From an uncultured Acidobacteriia bacterium (GTDB taxonomy: Bacteria > Acidobacteriota > Terriglobia > Bryobacterales > Bryobacteraceae): a DNA stretch of 64,000 nt. Positions 54,373-63,545 of the stretch are shown piece after piece; position 1 is the stretch's first letter, and every line of letters starts with the position of its first letter. Under the pieces are notes generated by a model, which did no database searches, was not told where the DNA came from, and was given only the letters and a program-made list of their open reading frames with translations. The stretch lies in assembly GCA_903929755.1 (NCBI GenBank), contig CAIYVZ010000207.1, forward strand, positions 1-64,000, read 5' to 3'. Made by a program: the position numbers and the translations under genes.

Positions 54373-55797
54373 CTATTGGCCCGCAGCGGCTTTATAAGCC
54401 TCGGCGGACTTCGTTTCGCTCCATTTGGGCAATTCCGCCCGATTCGCAATACGCAGGATTCCTGCGGCCACCCCTTTATCCACCAGCGCCATGTTCTGGT
54501 AATCCAGCTTTTGCCATTCATCGTCGGGCGCGTGATAGCCGTCGTATTCATAGGCCACCACCAGCGTGTGCGCCACAATTCCGGCCAACGCAAACGCATA
54601 GTTGTCGCTGCGGGCGAAGAACTCGTCCGCATCGCTCTTTTTGTAGACGCTAACCCCCTCCGCTTTAGCTGCTTCGGCCACGGTTGCGGGCAGATCTGAG
54701 TAAGAAGGCCCGGTAAACGAAATCTCCCGGAGCCGCGCGCCTTCTTTATCGTCGGTTCGGCCCATCTGTTCCAGGTTTACTTCTGCAACGGTTCTTGCGA
54801 GCGGAAAAAGCGGATGGCGTGTGTAGTAATACGCGCCCAGTAGCCCTTTTTCCTCCCCAAACAGCGCCAGAAACAGGATGCTTCTTTTGGGCTTGGTCGG
54901 GAGCTTGGCCAACGCTTTGGCGATTTCGATCACCGAGGCCGTTCCACTGGCGTTGTCATTGGCACCGTTGAAGATCTGGTCGCCCCCGCCCGGTTTTTTC
55001 CCAATATGGTCGTAGTGCGCGGTGAGCATCACGAATTGTTCCCTCAGCGCCGGGTCGGAGCCTCGCAGGACGCCACCAACATTCCGCAGCTTCAGCACCT
55101 CCATCTTCGGTGCTTCCACGTGCACGGAAAGCTTGAGCGTTTGGGCGGATGCCAGGGCATTCAGGGTTTCTTCGTTGCCAACCCGAATTACTGGCGCCAG
55201 ACCCGCATCCAGATCTTCCAAAAAAGAAGGCACACTTCGGCCCTTGCGCCGGGCCACCAGCAGAATCAGTTTGGGGTGCTGTGCCTGCAGGCGTTGCAGG
55301 CCAGCCTCGCTCCCATACACGGCGGCGGATCCAGCAACAACTTTTCCGAGGGTACGCGGTAGTTCCCCTTTCTCAGGCAGGCCAATCAGCGGCTCGTCCG
55401 TCAGGTCAATTGCCGTTAGCGACCGTACCGACGTGGTGTCGGCTTCAAGCTGGATCTGTTGGTTGCCCGCCACAAGTCGCACCGCCAGCTTTTCCAAACT
55501 CGGCGTCACCTGACCAAAGCGGGCCTCCTGAAAGTAACTTCCGCCAGGGCCGATCGGTTCCAGTCCTGCCGCCCGGAATCGGCCCGCCAGAAAGTTTGCT
55601 GCCTCATCCAGACCCGGCGAAGGTGTAGCGCGGCCTTCCAGCGCGTCCGACGCCAAGTAAGCCACGTCTTCGCGCAGCGATTCCGCAGTGATCGTCGTGA
55701 ATTCACTTATCGACGGGGCAGGGGCCGTCTGTCCTGACAGCAGAACCGAAATCCCGATGCCCGCGAACGCAACCGCTGTTCTGCCGGCAAGCCTCAC
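54373..55797 (-). CDS. exported M28-family aminopeptidase with PA insert
   Basis: A 474-residue peptidase. A signal peptide follows GTG 55797 (AVAFAGIGISVLLSGQ). Residues about 110-250 hold a PA-type insert (AIDLTDEPLIGLPEKGELP). The zinc site is complete: His/Asp in TAHYDHIGKK, Asp in GANDNASGTAS, Glu pair in LALFGEEKGLLGA, Asp in LEQMGRTDDKEG and His in GYHAPDDEWQK. The start GTG overlaps the HpaI-like gene stop (GTGA), which fixes it against the much longer open frame upstream. It likely acts on peptides in the periplasm. Confidence 0.92.
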   Translation of the reverse strand: MRLAGRTAVAFAGIGISVLLSGQTAPAPSISEFTTITAESLREDVAYLASDALEGRATPSPGLDEAANFLAGRFRAAGLEPIGPGGSYFQEARFGQVTPSLEKLAVRLVAGNQQIQLEADTTSVRSLTAIDLTDEPLIGLPEKGELPRTLGKVVAGSAAVYGSEAGLQRLQAQHPKLILLVARRKGRSVPSFLEDLDAGLAPVIRVGNEETLNALASAQTLKLSVHVEAPKMEVLKLRNVGGVLRGSDPALREQFVMLTAHYDHIGKKPGGGDQIFNGANDNASGTASVIEIAKALAKLPTKPKRSILFLALFGEEKGLLGAYYYTRHPLFPLARTVAEVNLEQMGRTDDKEGARLREISFTGPSYSDLPATVAEAAKAEGVSVYKKSDADEFFARSDNYAFALAGIVAHTLVVAYEYDGYHAPDDEWQKLDYQNMALVDKGVAAGILRIANRAELPKWSETKSAEAYKAAAGQ

Positions 55798-56567
55798 AAT
55801 AGAGCCTGGGCCGTCTCTCTCGCTTTGTCGAACAGGAAGCCAATTTCGCTGCCGCAGCCGAGGAATTTCATGCCGCGTTCTTTCCAGAAATTCGCCAGTC
55901 CAACGGTCCGCGTCTGCGTGCCCGGAGCAACGCCGTATTTTTCGCACGTTTCCAGAATCTTATCCATCGCCTCCACCATAGAGGGGTGCTGGAAATCGCC
56001 CGGCACGCCCATGGAGATGGAAAGATCCGCGGGTCCAATCATCACGGCGTCTATGCCCGGCACCGACAAAATCTCGTCCCTCGCTTCCACGGCGCGCTTG
56101 CTCTCAATCTGCAGAACCGTGAGCGTATTGTTGTTCACGTGCTCGATAATTTCCGCGAACGAGTGCGTCTCGTAGTCCACCTGGGGCGGCATCAGGCCAT
56201 AGCCGCGGATTCCGGTTGGCGGGAACTTGGTCCAGCTCAGCGCCGTTTCCAGTAGCTTTGGATCTTCCATCCTCGGGAAAATGATGCCTTGCGCGCCGCA
56301 ATCCAGCGCTCTTGCCACCAGGGCGTATTGCAGCTCCGCAACCCGGACGATAGGCGCCAGCCCGGCCATCGTTGAGACCCGGCAAATATCGTTAATCGTC
56401 TCCAAATCAAAATTACCGTGTTCGCCGTCGATAAAAGCCCAATGAAATCCAGCCGCCGCCAGGAGCCGCGGAATCTCGGCCGAGCGAAGCTGTCCAAAGT
56501 TGAGGCCAAGCTGTAATTTGCCGGCCTTAAGGGCCTGGCGAACGGTATTAGGGCGCATACGGACCAC
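55794..56567 (-). CDS. HpcH/HpaI-type aldolase
   Basis: A 257-residue class II pyruvate aldolase: FNFGQLRSAEIPR-like GLNFGQLRSAEIPRLLA, HWAFIDGEHGNFDLETI, metal-site Glu in LQIESKRAVEARDEI, and Asp in IDAVMIGPADLSISMG. It would cleave 4-hydroxy-2-oxoacids to pyruvate and an aldehyde. The start is GTG 56567 or ATG 56558; neither has a good Shine-Dalgarno. The stop overlaps the M28 start, so the aldolase and the peptidase are one unit, though their roles seem unrelated. Confidence 0.9.
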   Translation of the reverse strand: MVRMRPNTVRQALKAGKLQLGLNFGQLRSAEIPRLLAAAGFHWAFIDGEHGNFDLETINDICRVSTMAGLAPIVRVAELQYALVARALDCGAQGIIFPRMEDPKLLETALSWTKFPPTGIRGYGLMPPQVDYETHSFAEIIEHVNNNTLTVLQIESKRAVEARDEILSVPGIDAVMIGPADLSISMGVPGDFQHPSMVEAMDKILETCEKYGVAPGTQTRTVGLANFWKERGMKFLGCGSEIGFLFDKARETAQALL

Positions 56568-56583
56568 GATAGCGCGAACGCGT

Positions 56584-56856
56584 CTATTTTTCCGAGTGTC
56601 CGAGGTTCTTTTCGGGGGCGATCCTGTCCCGCACCCTCTTCTTCAGTTCTTTTATCTCGGGAAACCCGCCTTCGGCCGCGCGGGACCAAAGCACCGTGCC
56701 GCCGCTTCTGACCTCAAACACCCCGCCGGCACCCGGTATCAGGGCGACTTCGCCCAGTTCATCCTGAAACGTGGTCAGCAACTCCTGCGCCATCCACGCG
56801 GCTCGCAGCATCCATCTGCATTGGGTACAGTACTCGATCTCTATTCGGGGCTTCAT
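56584..56856 (-). CDS. SelT/SelW/SelH-family (Rdx) thioredoxin-like protein
   Basis: A 90-residue redox protein. The N-terminal CxxC reads EIEYCTQCRWMLRA, the bacterial Cys version of the CxxU motif. GVFEVRSGGTVLWSRAAEGGFPE follows, matching the Rdx family middle with its Phe-Pro pattern (residues 45-67). Function is thiol redox, details unknown. No selenocysteine is involved here. It lies between the HpaI-like aldolase and the MCE protein. Confidence 0.9.
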   Translation of the reverse strand: MKPRIEIEYCTQCRWMLRAAWMAQELLTTFQDELGEVALIPGAGGVFEVRSGGTVLWSRAAEGGFPEIKELKKRVRDRIAPEKNLGHSEK

Positions 56857-56877
56857 CTTGTTCCGCGGGCGGCAACT

Positions 56878-57975
56878 TTAGAACGGCTTGTACCGCAGGT
56901 ATTTTTTCGGTTCTTCGCGGAAATCCTTCATCAGGGCCGTCAGTTCCCGCAGCGAGCCGGTCAATGCCTCGTACACGGCAGGGTTTCGCAATAAGTCCGG
57001 CCCCGCTCCCGGGCCAGTCGTAACGGACTTCAGCAAGGCATCGGAGTCTCGGATCAGGGCCAGCATCCTGCGATGCGCCCCGTCATCTTTCAGCAACGGT
57101 CCAAGGGTGCCTTTACCCTGATTCGCCTCGGAAAGGGTTTGGCGCAGCGCCCGAAGCTGGTGAACCATCGTGTTATATTGCTCGTCGCTCGCGAAGAGGT
57201 GCCCAGCCGCCCCCTCGCCACTCTGAATTGCTGTCAGCGTTTGGGCCATGCGCGTCAGCGGGAGTCGAATTTGCTGGTACAACGCGTCCGTAAACAAAGC
57301 CTGCCCCAGCGGACTCTTTTCTGCGCTCAATGCATGCAGGGACCGCTCAAAGGCCGAAATCTCACCCAGCAACGTGACGTATTCCGCATCGCCCACCACA
57401 AATCTGCCAACCGCAGTAGTCGGCGACGATACCTCCTGCACCACCTGATCAATCTCCCGCAACCGGTTTTCAAATGCACGAACCAGATCTGCCCGGTCTG
57501 CCGCCTGCTTCAGGGGCTCACTGGTCAACGTGGAACGGGCTCGCACTACGGCGCTGCTCTTCCCCTGTGCAATAGCTACAAACGCGGGGCCAACCATCGT
57601 ATCGGTAGAGATGCTGGTGATCGAGTCGGCCGGAATCAACGGAAGGTATTGCGTCCCGACTTTCATGTCGATGCGAACAGCACGCTGCGGGTCCAGCAAT
57701 CCTGAGAGCACCACCTTCGAGACGCTGCCTACGTGCAACCCACTCACCCGGACTTCCGATTGGGTTGTTAGCCCGGTGGCCTCCGGCATATAGGTGTAAA
57801 TAGCCGTTCTGGATACCGAAAAGCCCTTGCTCAGGCCGGACAGGAGCAGCACAACGGTGACCGCGATCACCACTGCCGCGCCAATTACCGCCAGCACGCC
57901 CAAATTACCGCTGCGCGCAGGCTTGATTTCGAGTTCAACGGCTTCCGGCATTAAATCTGCTTCGGCATAAATCAA
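56878..57975 (-). CDS. MlaD/MCE-domain protein
   Basis: A 365-residue (or 357 from ATG 57951, MPEAVELE) membrane-anchored lipid-binding protein. One N-terminal helix (LGVLAVIGAAVVIAVTVVLL) precedes an MCE domain (IYTYMPEATGLTTQSEVRVS, GLHVGSVSKVVL, VRIDMKVGTQYLPLIPADS, IAQGKSS). A long helical C-terminal part (about 190-365) likely forms the barrel of a hexamer. The family moves phospholipids between membranes. The usual MlaE permease and MlaF ATPase genes are not adjacent, so this is a solitary MCE gene. Divergent from the YIP1 gene. Confidence 0.85.
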   Translation of the reverse strand: MIYAEADLMPEAVELEIKPARSGNLGVLAVIGAAVVIAVTVVLLLSGLSKGFSVSRTAIYTYMPEATGLTTQSEVRVSGLHVGSVSKVVLSGLLDPQRAVRIDMKVGTQYLPLIPADSITSISTDTMVGPAFVAIAQGKSSAVVRARSTLTSEPLKQAADRADLVRAFENRLREIDQVVQEVSSPTTAVGRFVVGDAEYVTLLGEISAFERSLHALSAEKSPLGQALFTDALYQQIRLPLTRMAQTLTAIQSGEGAAGHLFASDEQYNTMVHQLRALRQTLSEANQGKGTLGPLLKDDGAHRRMLALIRDSDALLKSVTTGPGAGPDLLRNPAVYEALTGSLRELTALMKDFREEPKKYLRYKPF

Positions 57976-58036
57976 AATCCACTGCCTGCCGTCAGTGTAC
58001 CAGCGGCGCCAAATGGTAGACTACCGGAACAAAGTT

Positions 58037-58723
58037 ATGAAAGCGCTCCTCGAAGTTTTTTACCAGCCCGGAACCTTGTTTGAGAGCCTTCCCGACAGAC
58101 GGCGCGCGTGGGTGTCCCCCCTCCTGGCCTGTATCCTGGCTGTTATTGCAATCACCGCCGTCAGTGTGAACGTCATAGGAATGCGCGAGATTATGCGGCA
58201 GCGCCTCGCAGGGGCCAATCTGAATCCGCAACAACTGCAGCAGGCCCTGTCCACCTCAGATAAGCCATCGCAGGTGTACGTCAGCTATGCCGCTGCGGTC
58301 TTGTTCGTGCCCATCACGTTGCTGGTGGTGGCGGGAACCCTCATGGCTTTCGGCATGATGACAAGCCGCTCCCCGAACTTCAGTTCCATTTTCGCCATGG
58401 TTGCGTTTTCGTTCTTTGCGTACTGGCTGGTTTCCGGCCTGATGAGTTCCGCCATCATCCTCGCCACGCCCGACAGAGCTTCCGTCGATATCAGTAATGT
58501 GGTGGCCACCAATGTGGCTGCCTATATAGACCGGAGTTCTGTTTCGAAGGGGATGTACAGCCTGTATGGCTCTCTGGATGTGCTCAGTTTTGCCCTCATG
58601 GGGCTGCTGGGATATGGCTTCTCCAAACTGACCCGGGCCGGCATTTTCCTGGGTCTGGCCGCTATTGGCTCCCTTTGGTCTTTCTATGTGCTCATGAAGA
58701 TGGGCGCCAGCCTTGTGTTTTAG
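58037..58723 (+). CDS. YIP1-family membrane protein
   Basis: About 228 residues. It begins ALLEVFYQPGTLFESLPD, the start typical of bacterial YIP1 proteins, and has five or so membrane helices (LLACILAVIAITAVSVNVIG, YAAAVLFVPITLLVVAGTLM, IFAMVAFSFFAYWLVSGLM, and two at the end). Function unknown. The ATG at 58037 follows GGAAC and fits the family; earlier in-frame ATG codons (57995 and 58013) are possible. It is followed by 215 bases that hold a promoter and hairpins. Confidence 0.82.
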   Translation: MKALLEVFYQPGTLFESLPDRRRAWVSPLLACILAVIAITAVSVNVIGMREIMRQRLAGANLNPQQLQQALSTSDKPSQVYVSYAAAVLFVPITLLVVAGTLMAFGMMTSRSPNFSSIFAMVAFSFFAYWLVSGLMSSAIILATPDRASVDISNVVATNVAAYIDRSSVSKGMYSLYGSLDVLSFALMGLLGYGFSKLTRAGIFLGLAAIGSLWSFYVLMKMGASLVF

Positions 58724-58785
58724 GCACGTGTTCGCGGGCTGCGCAACATCTGGTGCTGGTTAATTGTTCTGACACTATATGGCGA

Positions 58786-58815
58786 TTGACAACCCCAGGG
58801 GCGGGAATTTAAAAT
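58786..58815 (+). promoter_or_regulatory. sigma-70-type promoter with structured leader before comF
   Basis: TTGACA (58786-58791), 18-base spacer, TAAAAT (58810-58815). The leader then holds two inverted repeats: gcagagg/cctctgc just after the start site, and caactcag/ctgagttg with a 4-base loop further on. The comF start lies about 120 bases from the predicted transcription start. Confidence 0.55.
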
Positions 58816-58938
58816 AGGAAGCAGAGGATCGTTCAATGCCCCTCTGCCCAACCCGGCTGAGTCATCGTCGAAAGTCTGTACCCTCAACTCAGACACCTGA
58901 GTTGATTCGCGAGGTGCGCCTTCTCAAGTAGTCCCTTG

Positions 58939-59697
58939 ATGAGAACGGCTGCCTTCCCCTTCCGCGCAATCCCTCACGCCCTTTTTTCGCTTTTCTTCCC
59001 CGCTGACTGCCGTATCTGCAACACGCCGCTGGGGCGCTGGACCCGTGTCCCCGTCTGTGCCTCCTGCATAGCGGCGCCTGCCCCCCTCGAAGCCGAGTAC
59101 TTCTGCAGTCTCTGCCGCACCCCCTTCCTGAATCCGCATCCTCTTGACCAGCACGGAGTTTGTGCCGCCTGCCGTTCCGGCCTGCTGGGTTTCGACCGCG
59201 CTACCAGTTTCGGCTTCTACGAAGGGCACCTGCGAGGGCTAATCCACTTGTTCAAATATGCCGGAATGCGGCCCCTGGCCCACCCCCTCGCGCAGTTGCT
59301 CGAGCGTGCCTTGCCCGTGGACGAGGCCTACGACGTGGTTGTCCCGGTTCCCCTCCACTGGAAAAAAAAGTGGCAGCGCGGGTTCAATCAGGCCGAGCTT
59401 CTGGCTCGCCACCTGGCGAAGCGTCGCCGCCTGCCCCTGCTGAAAGCTCTGCGCCGCAGAAAATCTACAGAGGCCCAGGCGACCCAGTCCATAGCTGGTC
59501 GACGCCGCAACGTGGCTGGCGCCTTCATGGCCCAGCCCGGGGTCCCTCTGGCTGGAAAACGAGTTCTATTGATCGACGACGTTATGACGACCGGAGCGAC
59601 GGCGTCCGCGTGTGCCGCGGCCCTGAAGCGTGGCGGAGCAAAATCCGTATCATTGCTGACTCTGGCCAGGGTGGACAGGCGACCGGGAACGAACTAA
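58939..59697 (+). CDS. ComF-family phosphoribosyltransferase-like protein
   Basis: A 252-residue ComF/GntX relative. An N-terminal four-Cys zinc finger ([23 protein letters not shown]) and a second Cys set ([17 protein letters not shown]) are followed by the PRT domain: [20 protein letters not shown] and the PRPP motif [18 protein letters not shown]. Homologues act in DNA uptake and in gluconate metabolism, and the molecular role is not settled. An in-frame TTG directly before the ATG is the alternative start. It follows a structured leader (58816-58938). The HNH gene lies 37 bases downstream. Confidence 0.92.
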   Translation: MRTAAFPFRAIPHALFSLFFPADCRICNTPLGRWTRVPVCASCIAAPAPLEAEYFCSLCRTPFLNPHPLDQHGVCAACRSGLLGFDRATSFGFYEGHLRGLIHLFKYAGMRPLAHPLAQLLERALPVDEAYDVVVPVPLHWKKKWQRGFNQAELLARHLAKRRRLPLLKALRRRKSTEAQATQSIAGRRRNVAGAFMAQPGVPLAGKRVLLIDDVMTTGATASACAAALKRGGAKSVSLLTLARVDRRPGTN

Positions 59698-59734
59698 TAC
59701 TTTTATTTTCAAAAATTCAGGCAAGAGGGAACCG

Positions 59735-60262
59735 ATGCTGTCATCAAAAGGACTTCATAAACCCGTACTCGTGTTGAATGCGAGCTACGAACCCATCAAC
59801 GTCTGCGCGGCTCGCCGCGCTCTGGTCCTTGTGTTTAAGGGCATCGCCGCTGCCGAGGAAACTTCCGCAAACTCGGTCCATTCCTCTCGCCGGTCCATGC
59901 GTATCCCGTCGGTCATCCGGCTCCTCGAGTACCGCCGCATTCCCTGCCAGACCCGGGCGCTCTCCCGCAAGAACATCCTGATGCGAGACCGCTATACCTG
60001 CCAATACTGCCTCAACGTGCTCCCAGCTGGCGAACTGACCCTCGATCACGTAATTCCTCGCTCTCGAGCCGGGGACTCGGGCTGGGAAAACCTGGTCGCC
60101 TGCTGTCACCATTGCAACAACCGAAAGGGCTGCAGGACTCCCGATGAAGCAGGTATGAAACTGCTGCGCCAGCCCCGCCCCTTCAGCCTGCATACCAGCC
60201 GCCATCTGATGCGCCTGCTCGGCAAAAGTGACGAACAGTGGCGCAAGTACCTGTTCTATTGA
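59735..60262 (+). CDS. HNH endonuclease-family protein
   Basis: A 175-residue protein with the widely conserved HNH layout of small bacterial proteins. It starts [20 protein letters not shown], then has a zinc-ribbon-type Cys pair DRYTCQYC, the HNH core [20 protein letters not shown], the second Cys pair [11 protein letters not shown], and a C-terminal helix pair. Proteins of this group are frequent in actinobacteria, acidobacteria and deltaproteobacteria; their targets are unknown. It is likely co-transcribed with comF. Confidence 0.92.
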   Translation: MLSSKGLHKPVLVLNASYEPINVCAARRALVLVFKGIAAAEETSANSVHSSRRSMRIPSVIRLLEYRRIPCQTRALSRKNILMRDRYTCQYCLNVLPAGELTLDHVIPRSRAGDSGWENLVACCHHCNNRKGCRTPDEAGMKLLRQPRPFSLHTSRHLMRLLGKSDEQWRKYLFY

Positions 60263-60352
60263 GGCGGGTCCGGTGAGCCAAACCTTTCAGTCCGGCAACC
60301 CACGTACGCTGCCTGTAGCCAATTTCCTGACATAATTAGTGACGCATTGAGA

Positions 60353-61462
60353 ATGCGACGCATCACCCTGAACTGGCGCTTCACCGGCGCTCTGGCTACC
60401 GCGGGACTCGTCCTTGCCACCGCCTTGTCTTTCGCCATTCACGATCAGTACATCTCCACCGCCACGGTGCGCGTCGATCCCGGTCCAACAGGCGCCGCCG
60501 CCACCGCCCGCAAGGAAGTCGAACGCAGCATTCGAAACGTTTTCAGCCGCACTTCGCTCTCGAACTTTATCCAGTCCCCCAAGCTGGACCTTTACAAATC
60601 CGACCGTGCCCGCAAACCCCTCGAAGACGTCATTCGCGACATGAAGGCCAATGATCTGAAGATCACCTCCGGGTCCGCCGGCTCCTACCGCCTGGAGTAC
60701 CGTGGCGAGTCGCCGGAACAGGCGCAGGCTGCCGTCAGCCTTCTGGTGACCCGACTATTCGACGAGCAAGCCAACCGCCAGCGCTCTCTCTCCTTTCTTG
60801 CCCGCGATTTTGAGCACGATACCGGGCAGACCATGCAGGTGCCTGCCGGCATCCGTCTCAGGCTGGACGCCGGAGACGGACCCGCTCTCCACACAGCTCC
60901 CATCTATCCCAATCGCCCTTTTATCGCGCTGATTAGCCTCATTGGGGGGCTGCTCGCCGCCCCCGCCATCGCCCTGATCAGCAAAGCTCCCCGCGCCTGG
61001 TTGGGTGCCGCTTCCGGCCTTCTGCTCTGCACCGGCCTCACTGCTTTCCTGCCCCTGCCGTACGAGTCCGAAGCCCAACTTGTGTTCGACAGTCCCGCCA
61101 CTTTGCGGACCCTCATGAAAGACGCCCCCCCGGAAATTGTTCTCATCGCGGACAACCAGGGCACAGGCCTGACGGTTCGGGCCCGCCAAACCGACCGATT
61201 CCTGGCCCAGCAGACTGTCCATAACGCCATCAGCCGTCTGGTTGAGGAGTCCGCACGCATGCGCCCCAACCAGAATCTTGCCGCCCGAATGCTCGCTGGC
61301 CCCTGGGCCGAAGTCCTGGATCCCCCAAGCCTGCCCATCTATCCCCTCGGTGACGTCTGGCGAGATCGAATTGCCCTGGCCAGCTTCATCCTCGCGTTGC
61401 TGTCGGCGGCCATCCTCTACTACGAACGCCGCCACGCAAAAAGCACCCTGCAACCAGCCTGA
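60353..61462 (+). CDS. Wzz/chain-length-determinant-like membrane protein
   Basis: About 369 residues. N-terminal helix (FTGALATAGLVLATALSFAI), then a Wzz-like periplasmic start (HDQYISTATVRVDPGPTG), RLEYRGESPEQAQAAVSLLV, a middle pair of hydrophobic segments (FIALISLIGGLLAAPAIALI and WLGAASGLLLCTGLTAFLPL), a second Wzz-like half (YESEAQLVFDSPATLRTLM) and a last helix. It looks like two Wzz-type cores in one polypeptide. It should affect polysaccharide length or export, but no glycan genes adjoin. The ATG at 60353 is preferred over the TTG at 60347. Confidence 0.7.
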   Translation: MRRITLNWRFTGALATAGLVLATALSFAIHDQYISTATVRVDPGPTGAAATARKEVERSIRNVFSRTSLSNFIQSPKLDLYKSDRARKPLEDVIRDMKANDLKITSGSAGSYRLEYRGESPEQAQAAVSLLVTRLFDEQANRQRSLSFLARDFEHDTGQTMQVPAGIRLRLDAGDGPALHTAPIYPNRPFIALISLIGGLLAAPAIALISKAPRAWLGAASGLLLCTGLTAFLPLPYESEAQLVFDSPATLRTLMKDAPPEIVLIADNQGTGLTVRARQTDRFLAQQTVHNAISRLVEESARMRPNQNLAARMLAGPWAEVLDPPSLPIYPLGDVWRDRIALASFILALLSAAILYYERRHAKSTLQPA

Positions 61463-61847
61463 AGCGGCCTGCGCAAATGAGCCTTTACCCCCGGCAACGG
61501 GCTTACTTCCCCCTCGAAGAAATCATGTAGTAAGTGAGCGAGCGCGATTTTCAATACGTGGTCGTGCCCCTCGATACTCACCGTGACCGCATCCAGCGCG
61601 CCCTCGAAGCTCTCGTCAACACTCGCCCCCACACTGTGGTCCGCATCCCCCGGGGCGCTCGCCCGAGCCGCCCTTCGGAAAGCTCCAGTAATCCTATACC
61701 TACCAGTACTTATATCGTATACTTTATGTGTAGAGCTATACGCGTATCTGGCCACTGCGCTGTTTTGCGGGTTGTCGATAAGCACGTGGGTGTTCCATCT
61801 GTTCCATTGCCATCTCCAGTTGTGATCCAGAAAGCGTTTTAATCGAT
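61463..61847 (+). other. AT-richer intergenic stretch with a broken protein-like frame
   Basis: Without a supported intact gene. From GTG 61534 a frame reads DFQYVVVPLDTHRDRIQRAL and ends in HTVVRIP near 61650. A shift in a run of C there would continue as GALARAALRKAP. This hints at a decayed gene, but I recognise no family. From about 61690 the DNA turns AT-rich, with TATACT at 61718-61723 as a possible -10 for the following orphan gene; no matching -35 is visible. The left copy of a 42-bp direct repeat is at 61623-61664. Confidence 0.35.
61623..61664. repeat. 42-bp imperfect direct repeat, left copy
   Basis: Shares an exact 18-base core (actgtggtccgcatcccc, 61633-61650) and the flanking tcgccc and cgctcgccc with 63505-63545, with about five differences in total. 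Same orientation as the right copy; the orphan secreted protein gene lies between. Confidence 0.7.
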
Positions 61848-63296
61848 ATGAAATTCACTAAACGAACCAGACAACTACTATTTGTAGCCTTGGCCGGATT
61901 GGCCGGTACGATGACAGCTTCGGCGTGCGACATACTAAAGGACCCCCTCGGCTACCCCAAATGCATAGCCGATGAGGCGGTGGAAGCGGCGAAGAAATTG
62001 GCGGCGGAGGCGGCGAAGAAAGCGGATGCCGCTGCGGTGGCCAAAGGCTTTGCCAATGCAGCAGACCAGACGGCGAAACTTGCGACAGCTGGTTATTCTG
62101 ACGGAACCACAGTCTTGACGAATTATGCTGATGCTGCCGAAATTGCCACGTACGACAGTGCGGCAAAGTTACAAGGCTACGCCAATCTCGCCGCTGCCGA
62201 CACACAGGCTTATTCGTATGGTCGCTATGCCAGTCTCAAGGCACGCCTCATTGCGGAGAGCCTGCCAATTGTTGCTGCCGATGTCGCGAAACTCCAAAAG
62301 GCCTATAATCAAGCTAAGAAAGATGCCCTCAAGGCATACCAGGCAGCTTCCCCGTACCTCAATGTGGCCGTTGCCGATGGCACAAAGCTTTGGGATTTGA
62401 TCGGCGGCGCATGCATCTCGAACGCCAAGAGTTCCGGCGCTGCTGCGCAGGTGACAGTCCAACCGGCGTTTAAGGCCATGAAGAACCTCAGTGCCTATGA
62501 TATTGGACTTCTTAATCAGATCACGCGCGCCCTCATGTCTGGAAAAGACGGTGATCAGACACTCGTTGCCGCAATGAGGCAGCTTGGTAAGGATATTGGC
62601 GTACTCCAACCGGTAGTGCTGGTCCCGTACCTTCCTCCGGGCAAATCTGATATCAAGGATCTCAAGACCAAATATGGCATTACCAAGGGTTCCAAAGCGG
62701 TTTACTTCGACGATGCGTCAAGTTATGGCGCGTCGACTTGGGGAATTTCGGTTTCAGCCTCCGCCGCATGGATCGTTGGTGCAAGTCAGACGTTCTCATT
62801 CAATATGAATACGGCACCCTTCAGTAATGGCCAATACGGTTACTCCATAGCCAGTGTTTCGGGACCCACGGTTGTTCTCGGCACGAATGATGTAGTTCCG
62901 GGCTTTTCAACCGCAATCTCCCTCAGCTTGGGTACAGGAGACTCCACACTTGCAAATCAGGGTACATCCTTAGCCTACGGCGTAAGCGGTGGTGCCTTCT
63001 CGGCCGAATTGGGCTGGGTATTCCCCAACGTTGCCATGGATAGCGTCAATAGTGCATTCAATGCTGTAAAGACAGCTGAGCAGGCGATGGCTAAAAGCGC
63101 CTCAGGAAAAGACTTACTCAACGCTGCTTATAAAACGGGCAACCAGGCGTTCGACGCAGCCCTGGTTCCGCTACAATCCACTATCGGTACGTTGTGCTCC
63201 GTCCCCGGCATCTCGGCTGGTCTTGGCATAACGTTCGGGGCTGATGTCACTGCCGTTCCTGGCTACAGCAGCGTCCTCTGGAACGGCACCATCTAA
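61848..63296 (+). CDS. orphan exported protein, Ala-rich helical N-half and beta-rich C-half
   Basis: A 482-residue protein that I do not recognise. The signal peptide is LLFVALAGLAGTMTASAC; the Cys could be a weak lipobox (ASAC) or lie just after signal peptidase I cleavage. Residues about 40-170 are Ala/Lys-rich and helical with heptad-like spacing (VEAAKKLAAEAAKKADAAAV). Residues about 255-400 are Ser/Gly/aromatic-rich and probably beta (ISVSASAAWIVGASQTFSFN, GYSIASVSGPTVVLGTNDVV, SAELGWVFPNVAMDSVNSAF). A further Cys pair is at about 189 and 453. The base composition is more AT-rich and the codon choice more even than in neighbours. It has its own strong terminator and lies alone between direct repeats. 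A lipid-coupled or surface beta-structured protein is possible; no activity is claimed. Confidence 0.8.
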   Translation: MKFTKRTRQLLFVALAGLAGTMTASACDILKDPLGYPKCIADEAVEAAKKLAAEAAKKADAAAVAKGFANAADQTAKLATAGYSDGTTVLTNYADAAEIATYDSAAKLQGYANLAAADTQAYSYGRYASLKARLIAESLPIVAADVAKLQKAYNQAKKDALKAYQAASPYLNVAVADGTKLWDLIGGACISNAKSSGAAAQVTVQPAFKAMKNLSAYDIGLLNQITRALMSGKDGDQTLVAAMRQLGKDIGVLQPVVLVPYLPPGKSDIKDLKTKYGITKGSKAVYFDDASSYGASTWGISVSASAAWIVGASQTFSFNMNTAPFSNGQYGYSIASVSGPTVVLGTNDVVPGFSTAISLSLGTGDSTLANQGTSLAYGVSGGAFSAELGWVFPNVAMDSVNSAFNAVKTAEQAMAKSASGKDLLNAAYKTGNQAFDAALVPLQSTIGTLCSVPGISAGLGITFGADVTAVPGYSSVLWNGTI

Positions 63297-63323
63297 CTCC
63301 GGCAGCGTAGACAGTACCAACCG

Positions 63324-63379
63324 GCGCCGGTAACCGCGGGTGTGCTTTCAATGGCACTCTCTGTTACCGGCGCTTTTTT
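63324..63379 (+). terminator. Rho-independent terminator of the orphan gene
   Basis: An 11-bp stem (gcgccggtaac 63324-63334, gttaccggcgc 63363-63373) with a 28-base loop that itself can pair (tgtgc/gcac). It is followed by T6 at 63374-63379. Confidence 0.85.
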
Positions 63380-63501
63380 ATGTTTCGCGCCCCACCAGCC
63401 AACTCCCGAAGTTCTGCCACGCTCTCGTACGGAACAACCTTCGCCGGGCGTCAGCATCTTCGCCGCAAGGTCCCTGCCAGAACGTCACCGAGCGTTTCCC
63501 A
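63364..63501 (-). pseudogene. possible C-terminal gene fragment
   Basis: A minus-strand frame reads WETLGDVLAGTLRRRC, a TGA, then RPAKVVPYESVAELRELAG and GARNIKKRR before a stop at 63364. The text looks like a true protein C-terminus broken by one stop and cut off upstream. I cannot name the family. It overlaps the orphan's terminator, so it may equally be chance. Confidence 0.25.
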
Positions 63502-63504
63502 TCA

Positions 63505-63545
63505 TCGCCACCAAACTGTGGTCCGCATCCCCGCGGCGCTCGCCC
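63505..63545. repeat. 42-bp imperfect direct repeat, right copy
   Basis: Right partner of the repeat at 61623-61664. The exact 18-base core is at 63515-63532. It ends about 20 bases before the aminotransferase stop codon. Confidence 0.7.

Noticed and set aside
58815-58830. Signal recognition particle RNA core (ggaagcag)
   Set aside because: Only eight bases agree; the matching arm (gtcagg) and hairpin are missing.
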